This document shows positions 6,766 to 14,874 of a stretch of DNA of 42,131 nucleotides, piece after piece. Each line of letters begins with the position of its first letter. Positions within the stretch are counted from its first letter, which is position 1. The notes below the pieces were generated by a model that ran no database searches, had not been told where the DNA came from, and saw only the letters and a list, made by a program, of their open reading frames with translations. The stretch spans positions 1 through 42,131 of the forward strand of contig DASXVN010000036.1 of assembly GCA_036504235.1 (NCBI GenBank), written 5' to 3'. Source of the DNA: Zipacnadum sp036504235. Its GTDB lineage: Bacteria; Armatimonadota; Zipacnadia; Zipacnadales; Zipacnadaceae. The translations under genes and the position numbers were made by a program.

Positions 6766-8576
6766 CCCCTGACCCCCTCTCCCCCGCTGAGGTCCTCTTC
6801 CTCGCCCCCGGCGCCCCTCCTGGCCCCGGGATTCTGCTAGTCGCCGACTTGCCGGCGGTGGAGCTGAGCGACCACCCGGCCCTACAGGCCGTGCGCGGGC
6901 GCACCGGCGCGGCCGCGCAGGAGGCGCTGGCCCTGACCCGCGTTCTGGCCGCTTGCCTACCGGAGTCCCTGACCGCGCCGCAGGGCGACACGCCCTCCCT
7001 CTGGGAGTGCCACCAGCACGAATTCGCCCGCCACGGTCTGGCCCCGGCGCTGATCAATCTGCAGATCGTCCGGCAGGCCCTGGCGGAGGCGCCCGGCGCG
7101 GCGGCGCGCTTCGTGCCCGCTTACCCGCGCTCCTGGTGGCTGGGTCGCGCCGGCGCCGCGGAGGCCGTCCGCGAGGCCGCACGCGAGGCGGGCCGCCGTT
7201 CGCCGGGGGCTTCTCCCGGGTGCCGCGAGTGCCTCCGCCGCTATCTGCTGCCGATCGTCGCTCCCCGGGTGCCCGCGCCGGTCTCGCACTGCCGGGACTG
7301 CGCCTCCCTGCCTGCCGAACAGCTCCTCGCCGAGCCGTGTGACGTGCTCTTCGTCGGCGTGGCCGCGGCGGTCGTGCCGATCATCGAGCGCCTGACCCGG
7401 GGCCTGGAGGCAGCCGGCCTGCGCTGCGCCACCGTGGACACCCATTTCGACGCCTCCACTGCGCGCCTCCACCGGACTTCCCTGCGCGTGATTGACGGCC
7501 GGCCGGCGCTATACGGGGGCGCGGCGGCTACCGCGCTGGCCCAAGCCCAGTGCCGCGCCGCTCGATCCGGCGCGCGAGAGGCCTGCACCCGCCTGGCCCG
7601 CGCCGGGGAATTCCCCGCCTGGCTGGAGCCGGTCGCGCAGGCGCGGCTGGCGGTGGCCCTGGGCCGCGATCTGCCGGTGCTGGCCGGGTGGCGACAGGCG
7701 GCGCTGCAGATCATGGACGCCCTCCAGCCGCGGCTGGTGGTCTCGCTCCAACTGGCCGGCGACTACCTGGCCCCCTACCTCTTCCTGGCCCAACGCCGCG
7801 GAATCCCGACCGCCTGGGCGCAGCATGGCATTCGTGGGCCGGTCCACCGCAGCGGCGTGGCCCTGCCCTGGTGCCACCTGCTCGCCTGGGGCCGCAACGC
7901 GGTGGACCTGTATGCCGACCAGATGGAGCCGGGCGCGCAGTGGCAGGTGACCGGCAACGGTCTGTACGATGACTTGGTGGCCGGGGGGAGCTGCGATTCC
8001 GCCGGCGTTCCGGGGTTGGCGCCGGGGCGGCCGATGGTGCTGGCCGCGACGCAGACCGACGAGGCTGGGGTGCAGAGCCGGCAGGAGCGCTGGTGGCTAC
8101 GAGGGGTGGCGGAGGCCTGCGCGGCGCGCGAGGCGTACCTGGTGATCAAGCAGCATCCCGCCGAGACCCAGCCGGAGATTTACGCGCCCCTGGCCGCGGA
8201 TTTCCCGGACACGGTGCGGGTCTTTGCGGGGGGGGAATTGGACCTGCGGACGGCCCTCGCGGGGGCGCAGGTCCTGGTGACGCGTGACTCGACGGTGGTC
8301 TACGAGGCCGCGCTGGCCGGCCTCCCGGCGCTCTCGATCAACCTCGCGCCAGACCCGCCGCGCTTCACGCTGGTGGCGGACGGCGGCGCGTTGGGGGTCG
8401 CGCAATTCGAGGAAATCGCGCCGGTCTTGCGCCAGGCGCTGGCGGGCGGGCCGCTCCGCACGGAACTAGCGCGCCGCCGCCCCGAGTTTCTGGAGTACCA
8501 CCTCGGCCCGCCGGACGGTCACGCTACCGCGCGTACCGTCGAGGCCCTCCGCGACCTGCTCGGCCCGGGCCGCTAG
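6762..8576 (+). CDS. GT-B-like glycosyltransferase/CDP-glycerol-transferase-like protein
   Basis: 604 residues, starting at a TTG (6762) that overlaps the dinB stop in TTGA. The C-terminal half (about 325-590) has features of GT-B polymerising transferases: AWAQHG at residues 351-356, VIKQHPAE at 461-468 and TRDSTVVYEAALAGLP at 507-522, the last like the donor-binding region of CDP-glycerol or polysialyl transferases. The N-terminal third is unfamiliar and contains a four-cysteine pair C154-x2-C157...C177-x2-C180 that could bind zinc. No signal peptide is seen. A role in surface polysaccharide or teichoic-acid-like assembly is inference from the C-terminal motifs; the coupling to dinB does not suggest a function. 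Confidence 0.65.
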   Translation: MTPDPLSPAEVLFLAPGAPPGPGILLVADLPAVELSDHPALQAVRGRTGAAAQEALALTRVLAACLPESLTAPQGDTPSLWECHQHEFARHGLAPALINLQIVRQALAEAPGAAARFVPAYPRSWWLGRAGAAEAVREAAREAGRRSPGASPGCRECLRRYLLPIVAPRVPAPVSHCRDCASLPAEQLLAEPCDVLFVGVAAAVVPIIERLTRGLEAAGLRCATVDTHFDASTARLHRTSLRVIDGRPALYGGAAATALAQAQCRAARSGAREACTRLARAGEFPAWLEPVAQARLAVALGRDLPVLAGWRQAALQIMDALQPRLVVSLQLAGDYLAPYLFLAQRRGIPTAWAQHGIRGPVHRSGVALPWCHLLAWGRNAVDLYADQMEPGAQWQVTGNGLYDDLVAGGSCDSAGVPGLAPGRPMVLAATQTDEAGVQSRQERWWLRGVAEACAAREAYLVIKQHPAETQPEIYAPLAADFPDTVRVFAGGELDLRTALAGAQVLVTRDSTVVYEAALAGLPALSINLAPDPPRFTLVADGGALGVAQFEEIAPVLRQALAGGPLRTELARRRPEFLEYHLGPPDGHATARTVEALRDLLGPGR

Positions 8577-10636
8577 AACGGCTTGCCGCGCTCCATCCAG
8601 GGCTGATCGCCACTCGCGGGCGGCGGGCTGGCGGGACTGAGCACCTCGCGCGGGATCATCCGCGTCACCGACCGCAGCCAACTGGGGTCCGCCGGCACGT
8701 CCAGCCACAGCGACAACGCGACCATTTCCCCCGGCGCCAGGCGCGTGTAGATCGCCGCCTGATGTCGCGTGCGCGCCTCCTCGGTGAAGCGGAAAACTCC
8801 CTGCATCTGCCGGACCACCGGCGCTCCCCACGCGCTCAGGCGCAGCACCTGGAGTTGCGTCGGGTTCACGCGCGGCTCCACCAGTATCTCCTGCGAGAGG
8901 GCGGTGTTGTTAGCCAGAACCACCAGGCCCTCTTGCCCCCGCAGGAACGACCACACCCGCACCGGCGAGTCGACGCTGGTCCCGCACAGTCCGCCCTCGT
9001 CACTGGGCACCAGCAGCGGCGTGGCCCCGGCCAGCTCCCGCCACAGCTCCCGCAGGCCCTCGGCGACCGCCACCCGCGGCTGCCCCTCGGCGGTGGTCAG
9101 CAGCAGGCCCCCCGGCCGGGGGTCCAGCACCAGCCCCGTGGCCCCTTGCCAGCACTCCTCCACCACCAGCCGCGCCAGGGTCAGCAGCTCCAGCCGCGGC
9201 TCGCCGGCGGGGGCCAGAGAGGTCAAATCGAGCAGCTTGGGCCGCAGCGCGTTCTGCTGGATCAGCCACTCGCGCAGCGGCGAGAGACCATAGGCATGCG
9301 AGAAGGCGCTCCAAAATGCGGTCTGCCGGTCGGTCAGCTTGCCATCCAGCTTTTCGGTGAGCACGCCCAGCGCGGGCAGTGACGCCACGCCCAGGCCCAC
9401 GCTCTGCGCGGACGCCTTGAGCCCCGCGGCAAAGGCCGCCTGCATCGCCTCCGGCGGCTGCAAGCCTTGCGGAGTCACCTGCAGGTCCCAGGTCGGCGTC
9501 ACCAACGCCATCTCCCCGCCCCGCTGCGCTTGGGCCGCCGCCACTCCGCGATAGGCCGCCGCCAGCGCCGCCGGGCTGTCCTGCGTCGTGGGAACGAACT
9601 GCAGCAGCGCCGGCCACGCGGGCGCCTGCGCCGCCGCGCTCGCCTCGCTCAGCGGCACCCGCGCCAGTCGCGGCGCCGGCCCGGCCAGCCCCTCGCCCCA
9701 GGTCAGACCCGCCGGCCAGCCGTCGCTCGCCGCCCCCGGCAGGGCCAGCGCCGGGTAGCCGGGCGCGACCTTCAGCAGCACCGGAGCCGACTTGGTCTCC
9801 GTGTCCACGGTAAAGACGAACTGCGCCCACTGCGCCCCGGCGCGGATCGCGGGACAGGGCGCCAGAATCGCCGTCGTCCCCCGCGGCCGCACGGGAATAC
9901 TGTAGCTGGGCATCGCTCCCCCGGCCGGCAGCCGCAGCGCCACGGTCAGCGTCTTGTCCACCTCGCCCTTGTTGTCCGCGTACAGCAGCACCGGGTGGCG
10001 CTCCCCGGCGGTCGCCTCCACCTCGGCCGGCAGGGTGACGGTCAGTCCCCGGAGGGACACGATCAACTCGCGCCCCTGGCCCACCTCCCGCACCTGCGCG
10101 TCCAGTGTGCCCGTCGGCTGCCAGTCCGCCGGCAGCGCCTCCGCCGCGACGGCCGGAGGGGCCAGCGCCAACCAGGGGTCAGTGAAAGCCGGGCCCTTGG
10201 CGAGGGGCAGCAGGCGCAGGTCGGTCACCTGCACCGCCCCGGTGCCGCCCGCCACGCCCACGCAGAGCTGCGCGGCCGCGGGCAGCGACAGGATCAGGTC
10301 GGCCCGGTGCGCGCGGAGATCGGTCAGCGTCCACGTCCACCACGCCGCGCCGGGAGCCGCCCCGGTCGCCGCCACGGCCAGCAGCAGCCGCGGGGAGCCC
10401 GCCGTGGCCTGGACGGCCAGCGAAAGCTGATACAGCCCCGCCGCCGGAGGCGTCCCGGTCAGCGTCGCCCACGAGTCCCCGGCCGCGCCGGGCAAACTCC
10501 CGGACGCCTGCAGGCCGCCGGTGGCCGGCGTGCTGCCCGGCCACGCGACCGGCGCCCCGACCTCCTGGGCCGGGACGGGCCGCGCACCGATCAACAAGGC
10601 GGCCAGCAGAGCCACCACCATCACGGGGTTTCTCAT
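8573..10636 (-). CDS. Large secreted protein of unknown function
   Basis: 687 residues beginning with a clear Sec signal peptide (MRNPVMVVALLAALLIGARPVPAQ, cut after about residue 23-24). The rest is Ala/Gly/Pro rich, with beta-type segments in the first 300 residues, a helical middle that looks barrel-like (residues about 330-560, LTWGEG...LVTPTWDLQV) and a beta-type C-terminal domain with SFLRGQEGLVVLANNT, reminiscent of the C-terminal domain of glycoside hydrolases. I cannot name a family. Its ATG overlaps the stop of the gspF-like gene (ATGA), so the two are translated together; it may be exported or assembled with help of that system. Its end overlaps the end of the GT-B gene by four bases, tail to tail. 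Confidence 0.75.
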   Translation of the reverse strand: MRNPVMVVALLAALLIGARPVPAQEVGAPVAWPGSTPATGGLQASGSLPGAAGDSWATLTGTPPAAGLYQLSLAVQATAGSPRLLLAVAATGAAPGAAWWTWTLTDLRAHRADLILSLPAAAQLCVGVAGGTGAVQVTDLRLLPLAKGPAFTDPWLALAPPAVAAEALPADWQPTGTLDAQVREVGQGRELIVSLRGLTVTLPAEVEATAGERHPVLLYADNKGEVDKTLTVALRLPAGGAMPSYSIPVRPRGTTAILAPCPAIRAGAQWAQFVFTVDTETKSAPVLLKVAPGYPALALPGAASDGWPAGLTWGEGLAGPAPRLARVPLSEASAAAQAPAWPALLQFVPTTQDSPAALAAAYRGVAAAQAQRGGEMALVTPTWDLQVTPQGLQPPEAMQAAFAAGLKASAQSVGLGVASLPALGVLTEKLDGKLTDRQTAFWSAFSHAYGLSPLREWLIQQNALRPKLLDLTSLAPAGEPRLELLTLARLVVEECWQGATGLVLDPRPGGLLLTTAEGQPRVAVAEGLRELWRELAGATPLLVPSDEGGLCGTSVDSPVRVWSFLRGQEGLVVLANNTALSQEILVEPRVNPTQLQVLRLSAWGAPVVRQMQGVFRFTEEARTRHQAAIYTRLAPGEMVALSLWLDVPADPSWLRSVTRMIPREVLSPASPPPASGDQPWMERGKPF

Positions 10637-11886
10637 GGCATCATCTTCTCTCCGAGATCCAACATCGCTTGAAAATAACCGCTATACCCCAGAACCACCG
10701 CGACTCCGGTGATGATGCCGAAGACCAGTAGGCCGGTGAGGTAGCCAATCGTGGCCAGCTTGCGGGGCGAGGCCGCCATGTTCTCCACTTCGGCCCGCGC
10801 CAGGCGGCCCAGGGTCTGCTCCTGCGCCCCCGCCTGCTCCGCGGTGAGCATCGCGCTGCGCACCACGAAGGACAGCCGCGTGACGTCCTGCAGCGCCACC
10901 GCCAGCGGCTCGCCCGCCTGCGTGCGCGCGGCGGCCCGGGCCAGTTGCCGCCCCAGGCGCCCCGGCCCGGCGGCCCCGGCTGCCGCCTGCAGCGCGTCGG
11001 AGTAGGAACTCCCCGACCGCGCCATGACCTCCATCACCGTCAGCACCCGCACGTTGAGCGCCGAGCGCACGTAGCCGGACGCGCCCGGCACGTACCACAG
11101 GAAGTCTTGACGCACGCCGGCCGCCCAAGGTTGCCGTAGGACGTAGCGCAGGACCCAGTCCAGCACAATCAGCAGCCCCAGAAAGGGCAAGAGCTCATGC
11201 AGCAGCATGGGCACATAGTTGAGCCACATCTGCCGGAGCGCCCAGCCCGAGCTGGCCTCTGGGTGCGCCATACTGGCCTCCATCACCTTCGGCAGCACCT
11301 TGGGTATGCCGAAGGTCAGAGTGGCGACGGTGATGATGACCCACCCGTACGCCCGCGTGGGCAGCAGGCCGATCCAGACCCGGTGGTCGAGTTGGTACTG
11401 CTCGGACAGCATCCGGGCCATCTGCCCCAGCCGCCCGGAGCGCTCGCCCGCCCGCATCAGCCCCACCGTGGTCGGCGAGAACAGGTACGGGTAGCGGGCC
11501 AGTTGCTCCGACAGCGGCTCGCCCCGCGCCAGGGCCGGGGAGATCTCCCGCAGCACCCCGCGCAGCCGCCCATGGACCCGGCCGGGCAACACGGTCATGG
11601 CCTCGTAGATGTTGACCCCGGCCTCCAGCAGCTCGCCGAGCTGGTCAAAGAAGTCGCGCAGCGCCGAGGCGCGTACCGGGAACAGCGAGTACCACGCCTG
11701 CCCCCGCGCCCGCGGGGGACCGGGCACGTGGACATTCACCACCCGCGTCGCGACCGGCTCCAGCTTGGTGATCCACAGGTCGGCGGCGCGCAGTTGCATA
11801 GTGGCGGCCACGCGGGTGGCGGCTTCCACCTCGCCCTGCACGACCGCGCCCTGCTTGTTGCGAGCTTCATAGCGGAAAGCGGGCAT
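10633..11886 (-). CDS. Type II secretion / type IV pilus inner-membrane protein, GspF/PilC family
   Basis: 417 residues from the ATG at 11886 (MPAFRYEARN, the usual start of the family). It has two T2SSF domains: the first is around residues 70-200 (LRDFFDQLGELLEAGVNIYEAM, GERSGRLGQMARML) and the second around 275-400 (LTVMEVMARSGSSYSDALQ, AEQAGAQEQTLGRLA), each followed by membrane segments (VIITVATLTFGIP, YLTGLLVFGIITGVAVVLGY). It is the platform protein for pseudopilus or pilus assembly. No ATPase, pilin or secretin gene is next to it; it is paired only with the secreted protein downstream, four bases overlapping. Translation probably starts on a very short leader because the -10 box is only about ten bases from the ATG. 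Confidence 0.9.
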   Translation of the reverse strand: MPAFRYEARNKQGAVVQGEVEAATRVAATMQLRAADLWITKLEPVATRVVNVHVPGPPRARGQAWYSLFPVRASALRDFFDQLGELLEAGVNIYEAMTVLPGRVHGRLRGVLREISPALARGEPLSEQLARYPYLFSPTTVGLMRAGERSGRLGQMARMLSEQYQLDHRVWIGLLPTRAYGWVIITVATLTFGIPKVLPKVMEASMAHPEASSGWALRQMWLNYVPMLLHELLPFLGLLIVLDWVLRYVLRQPWAAGVRQDFLWYVPGASGYVRSALNVRVLTVMEVMARSGSSYSDALQAAAGAAGPGRLGRQLARAAARTQAGEPLAVALQDVTRLSFVVRSAMLTAEQAGAQEQTLGRLARAEVENMAASPRKLATIGYLTGLLVFGIITGVAVVLGYSGYFQAMLDLGEKMMP

Positions 11887-11895
11887 AACGTGTAT

Positions 11896-11904
11896 ATTAT
11901 AGCA
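11896..11904 (-). promoter_or_regulatory. Extended -10 promoter for the gspF-like gene
   Basis: Minus-strand TGC-TATAAT with TATAAT at 11896-11901 and the extended TGN at 11902-11904; no good -35 is seen upstream. The ATG at 11886 is nine bases past the -10, so the transcript would start at or within a few bases of the start codon, and there is no Shine-Dalgarno between them. Confidence 0.65.
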
Positions 11905-11958
11905 CGTCCGCCGCCGCGAGGCGGGCGGGACTGCTGCCCCCGTCGAGGTTGAGCCACT

Positions 11959-12537
11959 ATGAAAATCGGAATAATCGCTGACACGCACGGAAATATAGCC
12001 GCCTGGGATCGCGCCTGGGAGCTGGTGCTGCACGACGCCGACCTGATCTTCCACTGCGGCGACCTGCTCTACCACGGCCCCAAGTTCGCCCCGGCCCCGG
12101 AATACGACGCCGCCGCCCTGGCCGCGCGGCTGAATGACTGCCCGGTGCCGCTGCTGATCGCTCGGGGCAACGCCGACGCCGAGGTGGACCAGTTGGTAAT
12201 CACCGCCCCGATCCAGGCCCCGTATGCGTTCGCCCAGATCGAGGGCGTGCGCCTGCTGGCCAGCCACGGGCATCTCCTGACGCCCGATGAGCTTCTGGCC
12301 CGGGGCGAGCAATGGCGGCTGGATTTCGTACTCTCCGGGCACACCCACGTTCCCGCGTACCGCCGGTCGGGGCGCACCGTACACCTCAACCCCGGCAGCC
12401 CCACCTACCCGCTCTCCCGCGAGCCGAATCTGCGCCGCCCGACCTGTGCGGCACTGCTCGACAGCGTCCCCCACTGGTGGGACCTGGAGACCGGCGCGGA
12501 GCTGGACGTGCCGCTGGTGGAGGTTGAGCCGGAGTGA
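11959..12537 (+). CDS. YfcE/MJ0936-family metallophosphoesterase
   Basis: 192 residues of the calcineurin-like phosphodiesterase fold, with all five metal motifs: DTHGN (residues 8-12), CGD (near 34), GN in ARGNAD (near 70), HGH (near 97) and GHTH (near 125). Members hydrolyse phosphodiesters such as bis-pNPP with Mn2+; the natural substrate is usually unknown. The fold is cytoplasmic. It is divergent from the gspF-like gene with 72 bases between. Its TGA overlaps the start of the EndoQ-like gene (both at 12534-12537), so the two are coupled and might act in one nucleic-acid-related process, which is inference. Confidence 0.9.
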   Translation: MKIGIIADTHGNIAAWDRAWELVLHDADLIFHCGDLLYHGPKFAPAPEYDAAALAARLNDCPVPLLIARGNADAEVDQLVITAPIQAPYAFAQIEGVRLLASHGHLLTPDELLARGEQWRLDFVLSGHTHVPAYRRSGRTVHLNPGSPTYPLSREPNLRRPTCAALLDSVPHWWDLETGAELDVPLVEVEPE

Positions 12538-13817
12538 GCGACCTGTCCCTGTTCGCCTGCGATCTACATATCCACATCGGCCGCGCCGGCGACGGGGGGC
12601 CGGTCAAGATCACGGCCTCCCGCGACCTGACCTTCGAGAACATCGCGATTGAATGCGTGCAGCGCAAGGGCCTGGACCTGGTGGGGATCGTGGATTGCGC
12701 CTCCCCCCGGGTCATGCGCGACATCGAGGGGATGCTGACTGCCGGGCAGCTCGCGCCTGACCCCGGCGGCGGCCTGCGCTACCAGGACCGACTCACCGTT
12801 ATCCTCGGTGCCGAGTTCGAGACCCGCGAGCCCGGCGGCGGCATGTCCCATCATGTCGGCTACTTCCCGACTTTCGCGCAACTCGCCGCCTTCTCCGCCG
12901 CGATCGCGCCGCACGTGACCAACCGCGACCTCTCCTCCCAGGCCTGCGGGCTGTCCGCGCACGAGCTATTCACGATGGTCACCGCTTGCGGCGGGCTGTT
13001 CGTGCCTGCCCATTGTTTCACCCCCCACAAGTCGCTCTACGGGGCCTGCGCCGAGCGGATCGCGCCGCTGTTCGGCGCGGATTGGGAGCAGATCCCCGCG
13101 ATTGAACTCGGCCTCTCGGCGGACACCGACCTGGCCGACCGGATTGGCGAGCTGGCCGCCAAGACCTTCCTGACCAACTCCGACGCCCATTCCCTGCCCA
13201 AGATCGCGCGCGAGTACAACCTGATCCGGCTGGCCGCGCCCAGTTTCCAGGAGATGCGCTGGGCCCTCGAGCGCCACGCAGGTCGCCGGGTGGAGGCCAA
13301 CTTCGGCCTGGACCCGCGCCTGGGCAAGTACCATCGCACCTGCTGCGAGGACTGCGGCCATATCGCGCAGAGCGACCCGCCCCGGCTCGTCTGCGAGGCC
13401 TGCGGTAGCGAGCACGTCACCCGCGGCGTCCTCGACCGCATCGTGGCGATCGCCGACTCTGCCGGTGGCACCGGCATCTCGCCGGTGTCCCCCCCGCACC
13501 GCCCCCCCTACCAGTACCAGGTCCCCCTCCAGTTCGTGCCCGGCGTCGGCCCGGTAGCCCTGCGCAAGCTGCTCAACCGCTTCGGCAGCGAGATGGCGGT
13601 GCTGCACCACACTAGTGAGACCGAATTGGCCCAGACCGTAGGCGGCAAGATCGCCCAGCTCATCGTCCTCGCCCGCGAGGGCCGCCTGGCCCTGGCCTCC
13701 GGCGGCGGCGGGACCTACGGCAAGGCCCTCACCGGCGCCCACGCCGGCCAGCAGGCTCTACCCTTCCCGCCCGCCGTCCGCCCCGCGCGCGACCGCGATC
13801 CCCTCGCCGACGGTTGA
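12534..13817 (+). CDS. Endonuclease Q-like PHP-domain nuclease
   Basis: 427 residues. The N-terminal PHP domain has DLHIHIG (10-16), VDCASP, GAEFE (92-96), PAHCFTPHKS (158-167) and FLTNSDAHSLPK (212-223), the metal ligands of PHP phosphoesterases. A zinc-ribbon with C271-x2-C274 and C287-x2-C290 follows, then HRPPYQYQVPLQFVPGVGP and a helix-hairpin-helix region (about 333-380). This is the architecture of EndoQ of Thermococcales and of related proteins in some Bacillus, which cuts 5' of deaminated bases (uracil, hypoxanthine). Length is close to the family. The residues GGTGISPVS (311-319) between IADSA and the HRPPY segment are encoded by a CACCGGC-box repeat and look inserted. Translation overlaps the phosphodiesterase stop. 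The function is assigned by resemblance and not tested. Confidence 0.85.
   Translation: MSDLSLFACDLHIHIGRAGDGGPVKITASRDLTFENIAIECVQRKGLDLVGIVDCASPRVMRDIEGMLTAGQLAPDPGGGLRYQDRLTVILGAEFETREPGGGMSHHVGYFPTFAQLAAFSAAIAPHVTNRDLSSQACGLSAHELFTMVTACGGLFVPAHCFTPHKSLYGACAERIAPLFGADWEQIPAIELGLSADTDLADRIGELAAKTFLTNSDAHSLPKIAREYNLIRLAAPSFQEMRWALERHAGRRVEANFGLDPRLGKYHRTCCEDCGHIAQSDPPRLVCEACGSEHVTRGVLDRIVAIADSAGGTGISPVSPPHRPPYQYQVPLQFVPGVGPVALRKLLNRFGSEMAVLHHTSETELAQTVGGKIAQLIVLAREGRLALASGGGGTYGKALTGAHAGQQALPFPPAVRPARDRDPLADG
13466..13487. repeat. CACCGGC-box repeat inside the EndoQ-like gene
   Basis: TGGCACCGGCATCTCGCCGGTG, an inverted repeat that differs by one base from the intergenic copy at 16848-16869. 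It is read in frame as GGTGISPV. Confidence 0.85.
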
Positions 13818-13843
13818 CACTCCCTCGCGCCGGGTGCTACGCT
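13814..13843 (+). promoter_or_regulatory. Sigma-70-type promoter for the FAA-hydrolase/GH15 unit
   Basis: A perfect -35 TTGACA (13814-13819), an 18-base spacer and TACGCT (13838-13843) with TG at the extended -10 position (13835-13836). The -35 overlaps the TGA stop of the EndoQ-like gene. The predicted start is near 13850, leaving a leader of about 60 bases before the ATG at 13913. Confidence 0.7.
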
Positions 13844-13912
13844 TTTGCCTCCGGATTCGCTCCAGCTTCTATTCCCGCCGCCGTCCCCGGTGGCGTACTT
13901 TGGTGATGACCT

Positions 13913-14860
13913 ATGGCCCTGCGCCTCGTCAACTTCCTCCCCGCCCCCACCGCCGCGCCCCGCGTCGGCCTCTGGATTGAGGGCGGCCTGCTCGATCTCA
14001 ACGTCGCCCTGGAGGTCAGCGGCCGCTCCTCCGAGCACCATTTCGCCTCGGTCGCCGAGACCCTGGGCGACCCGCTGCTCCTGGATATCGCCCGCGCCCT
14101 GGCCGCCTCCGTGCCGGTGGACCCCACGCCGCGCGAAAACTGCCGCCTGCTCGCCCCCGTTCCGCAGCCCGGCAAGCTCTTCGCCCTGGCCGGCAACTAC
14201 CTGGCGCACATCGAGGAGAGCGCCACCACCGCCCTCAACGTCGCCATGGAGCGCGAGTGGCGCGGCGGGCCCCGCGTGTTCATGAAGCCCTCGGTGGACA
14301 CGGTAGTCGGCGACGGCGACCCGGTGATCCTCGCCAAAACCGCGACCTTCCTGGACTACGAGGCCGAGCTGGCCGTGATCATCGGTAAGTCCGGGCGCTA
14401 TATCCCGGCGGAGCAGGCGCTGGCCTACGTCGGCGGGATCACCGCACTCAACGATATCTCGGAGCGTCAACTCAGCGTGTGGGACCGGGGCGAGTTCGCC
14501 ACCGCCTACAAGTGGTTTGACTGGCTCAACGGCAAGTGGACGGACACCGGCGCGCCGATGGGTCCCTGCGCCGTGCCGCTGAGCGACGTGCCCGACCTGG
14601 ACGCGCTGCAGCTGAGCCTCGACCTCAACGGCGAAACCCTGCAGCAGGCCCGCCTCGGCGAGATGATCTTCAAGATTCCCGAGGTAGTTGCCTATATATC
14701 CAGTATCTGCACGCTCCGTCCCGGCGACGTGATCGCCATGGGCACCCCCGCGGGGGTGGGGATGGCGCGCGACCGCAAACTCCAGGACGGCGACGTCATG
14801 CAGGTGCATCTGGACCTGGTGGGGACGCTAACCAACCCCGTCCAGGCGGACCGCAGCTAA
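13913..14860 (+). CDS. Fumarylacetoacetate hydrolase (FAH) family protein
   Basis: 315 residues. The FAH catalytic domain spans about 85-310: FALAGNYLAHIEES (the usual GRNY-like region), FMKPSVDTVVGDGDPV, FLDYEAELAVIIGK (acidic metal ligands), GITALNDISERQ (asparagine-aspartate ligand), KWFDWLNGKW and MGTPAGVGMARDRKLQDGD. Members hydrolyse or decarboxylate 2-oxo- or acylpyruvate-type substrates with Mg2+ or Mn2+. The substrate cannot be told here. The ATG at 13913 has a modest GGTGA six bases upstream. The GH15 gene follows by only 14 bases, so the two share a transcript; a link to carbohydrate degradation is inference from this pairing. Confidence 0.9.
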   Translation: MALRLVNFLPAPTAAPRVGLWIEGGLLDLNVALEVSGRSSEHHFASVAETLGDPLLLDIARALAASVPVDPTPRENCRLLAPVPQPGKLFALAGNYLAHIEESATTALNVAMEREWRGGPRVFMKPSVDTVVGDGDPVILAKTATFLDYEAELAVIIGKSGRYIPAEQALAYVGGITALNDISERQLSVWDRGEFATAYKWFDWLNGKWTDTGAPMGPCAVPLSDVPDLDALQLSLDLNGETLQQARLGEMIFKIPEVVAYISSICTLRPGDVIAMGTPAGVGMARDRKLQDGDVMQVHLDLVGTLTNPVQADRS

Positions 14861-14874
14861 GCGAGACACCAACT

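Noticed and set aside
14536..14874. N-terminal extension of the GH15 protein by 113 residues
   Set aside because: The extension lies wholly inside the FAH-family gene in another frame, is Arg/Pro-rich, and the enzyme's domain begins at the ATG of 14875.
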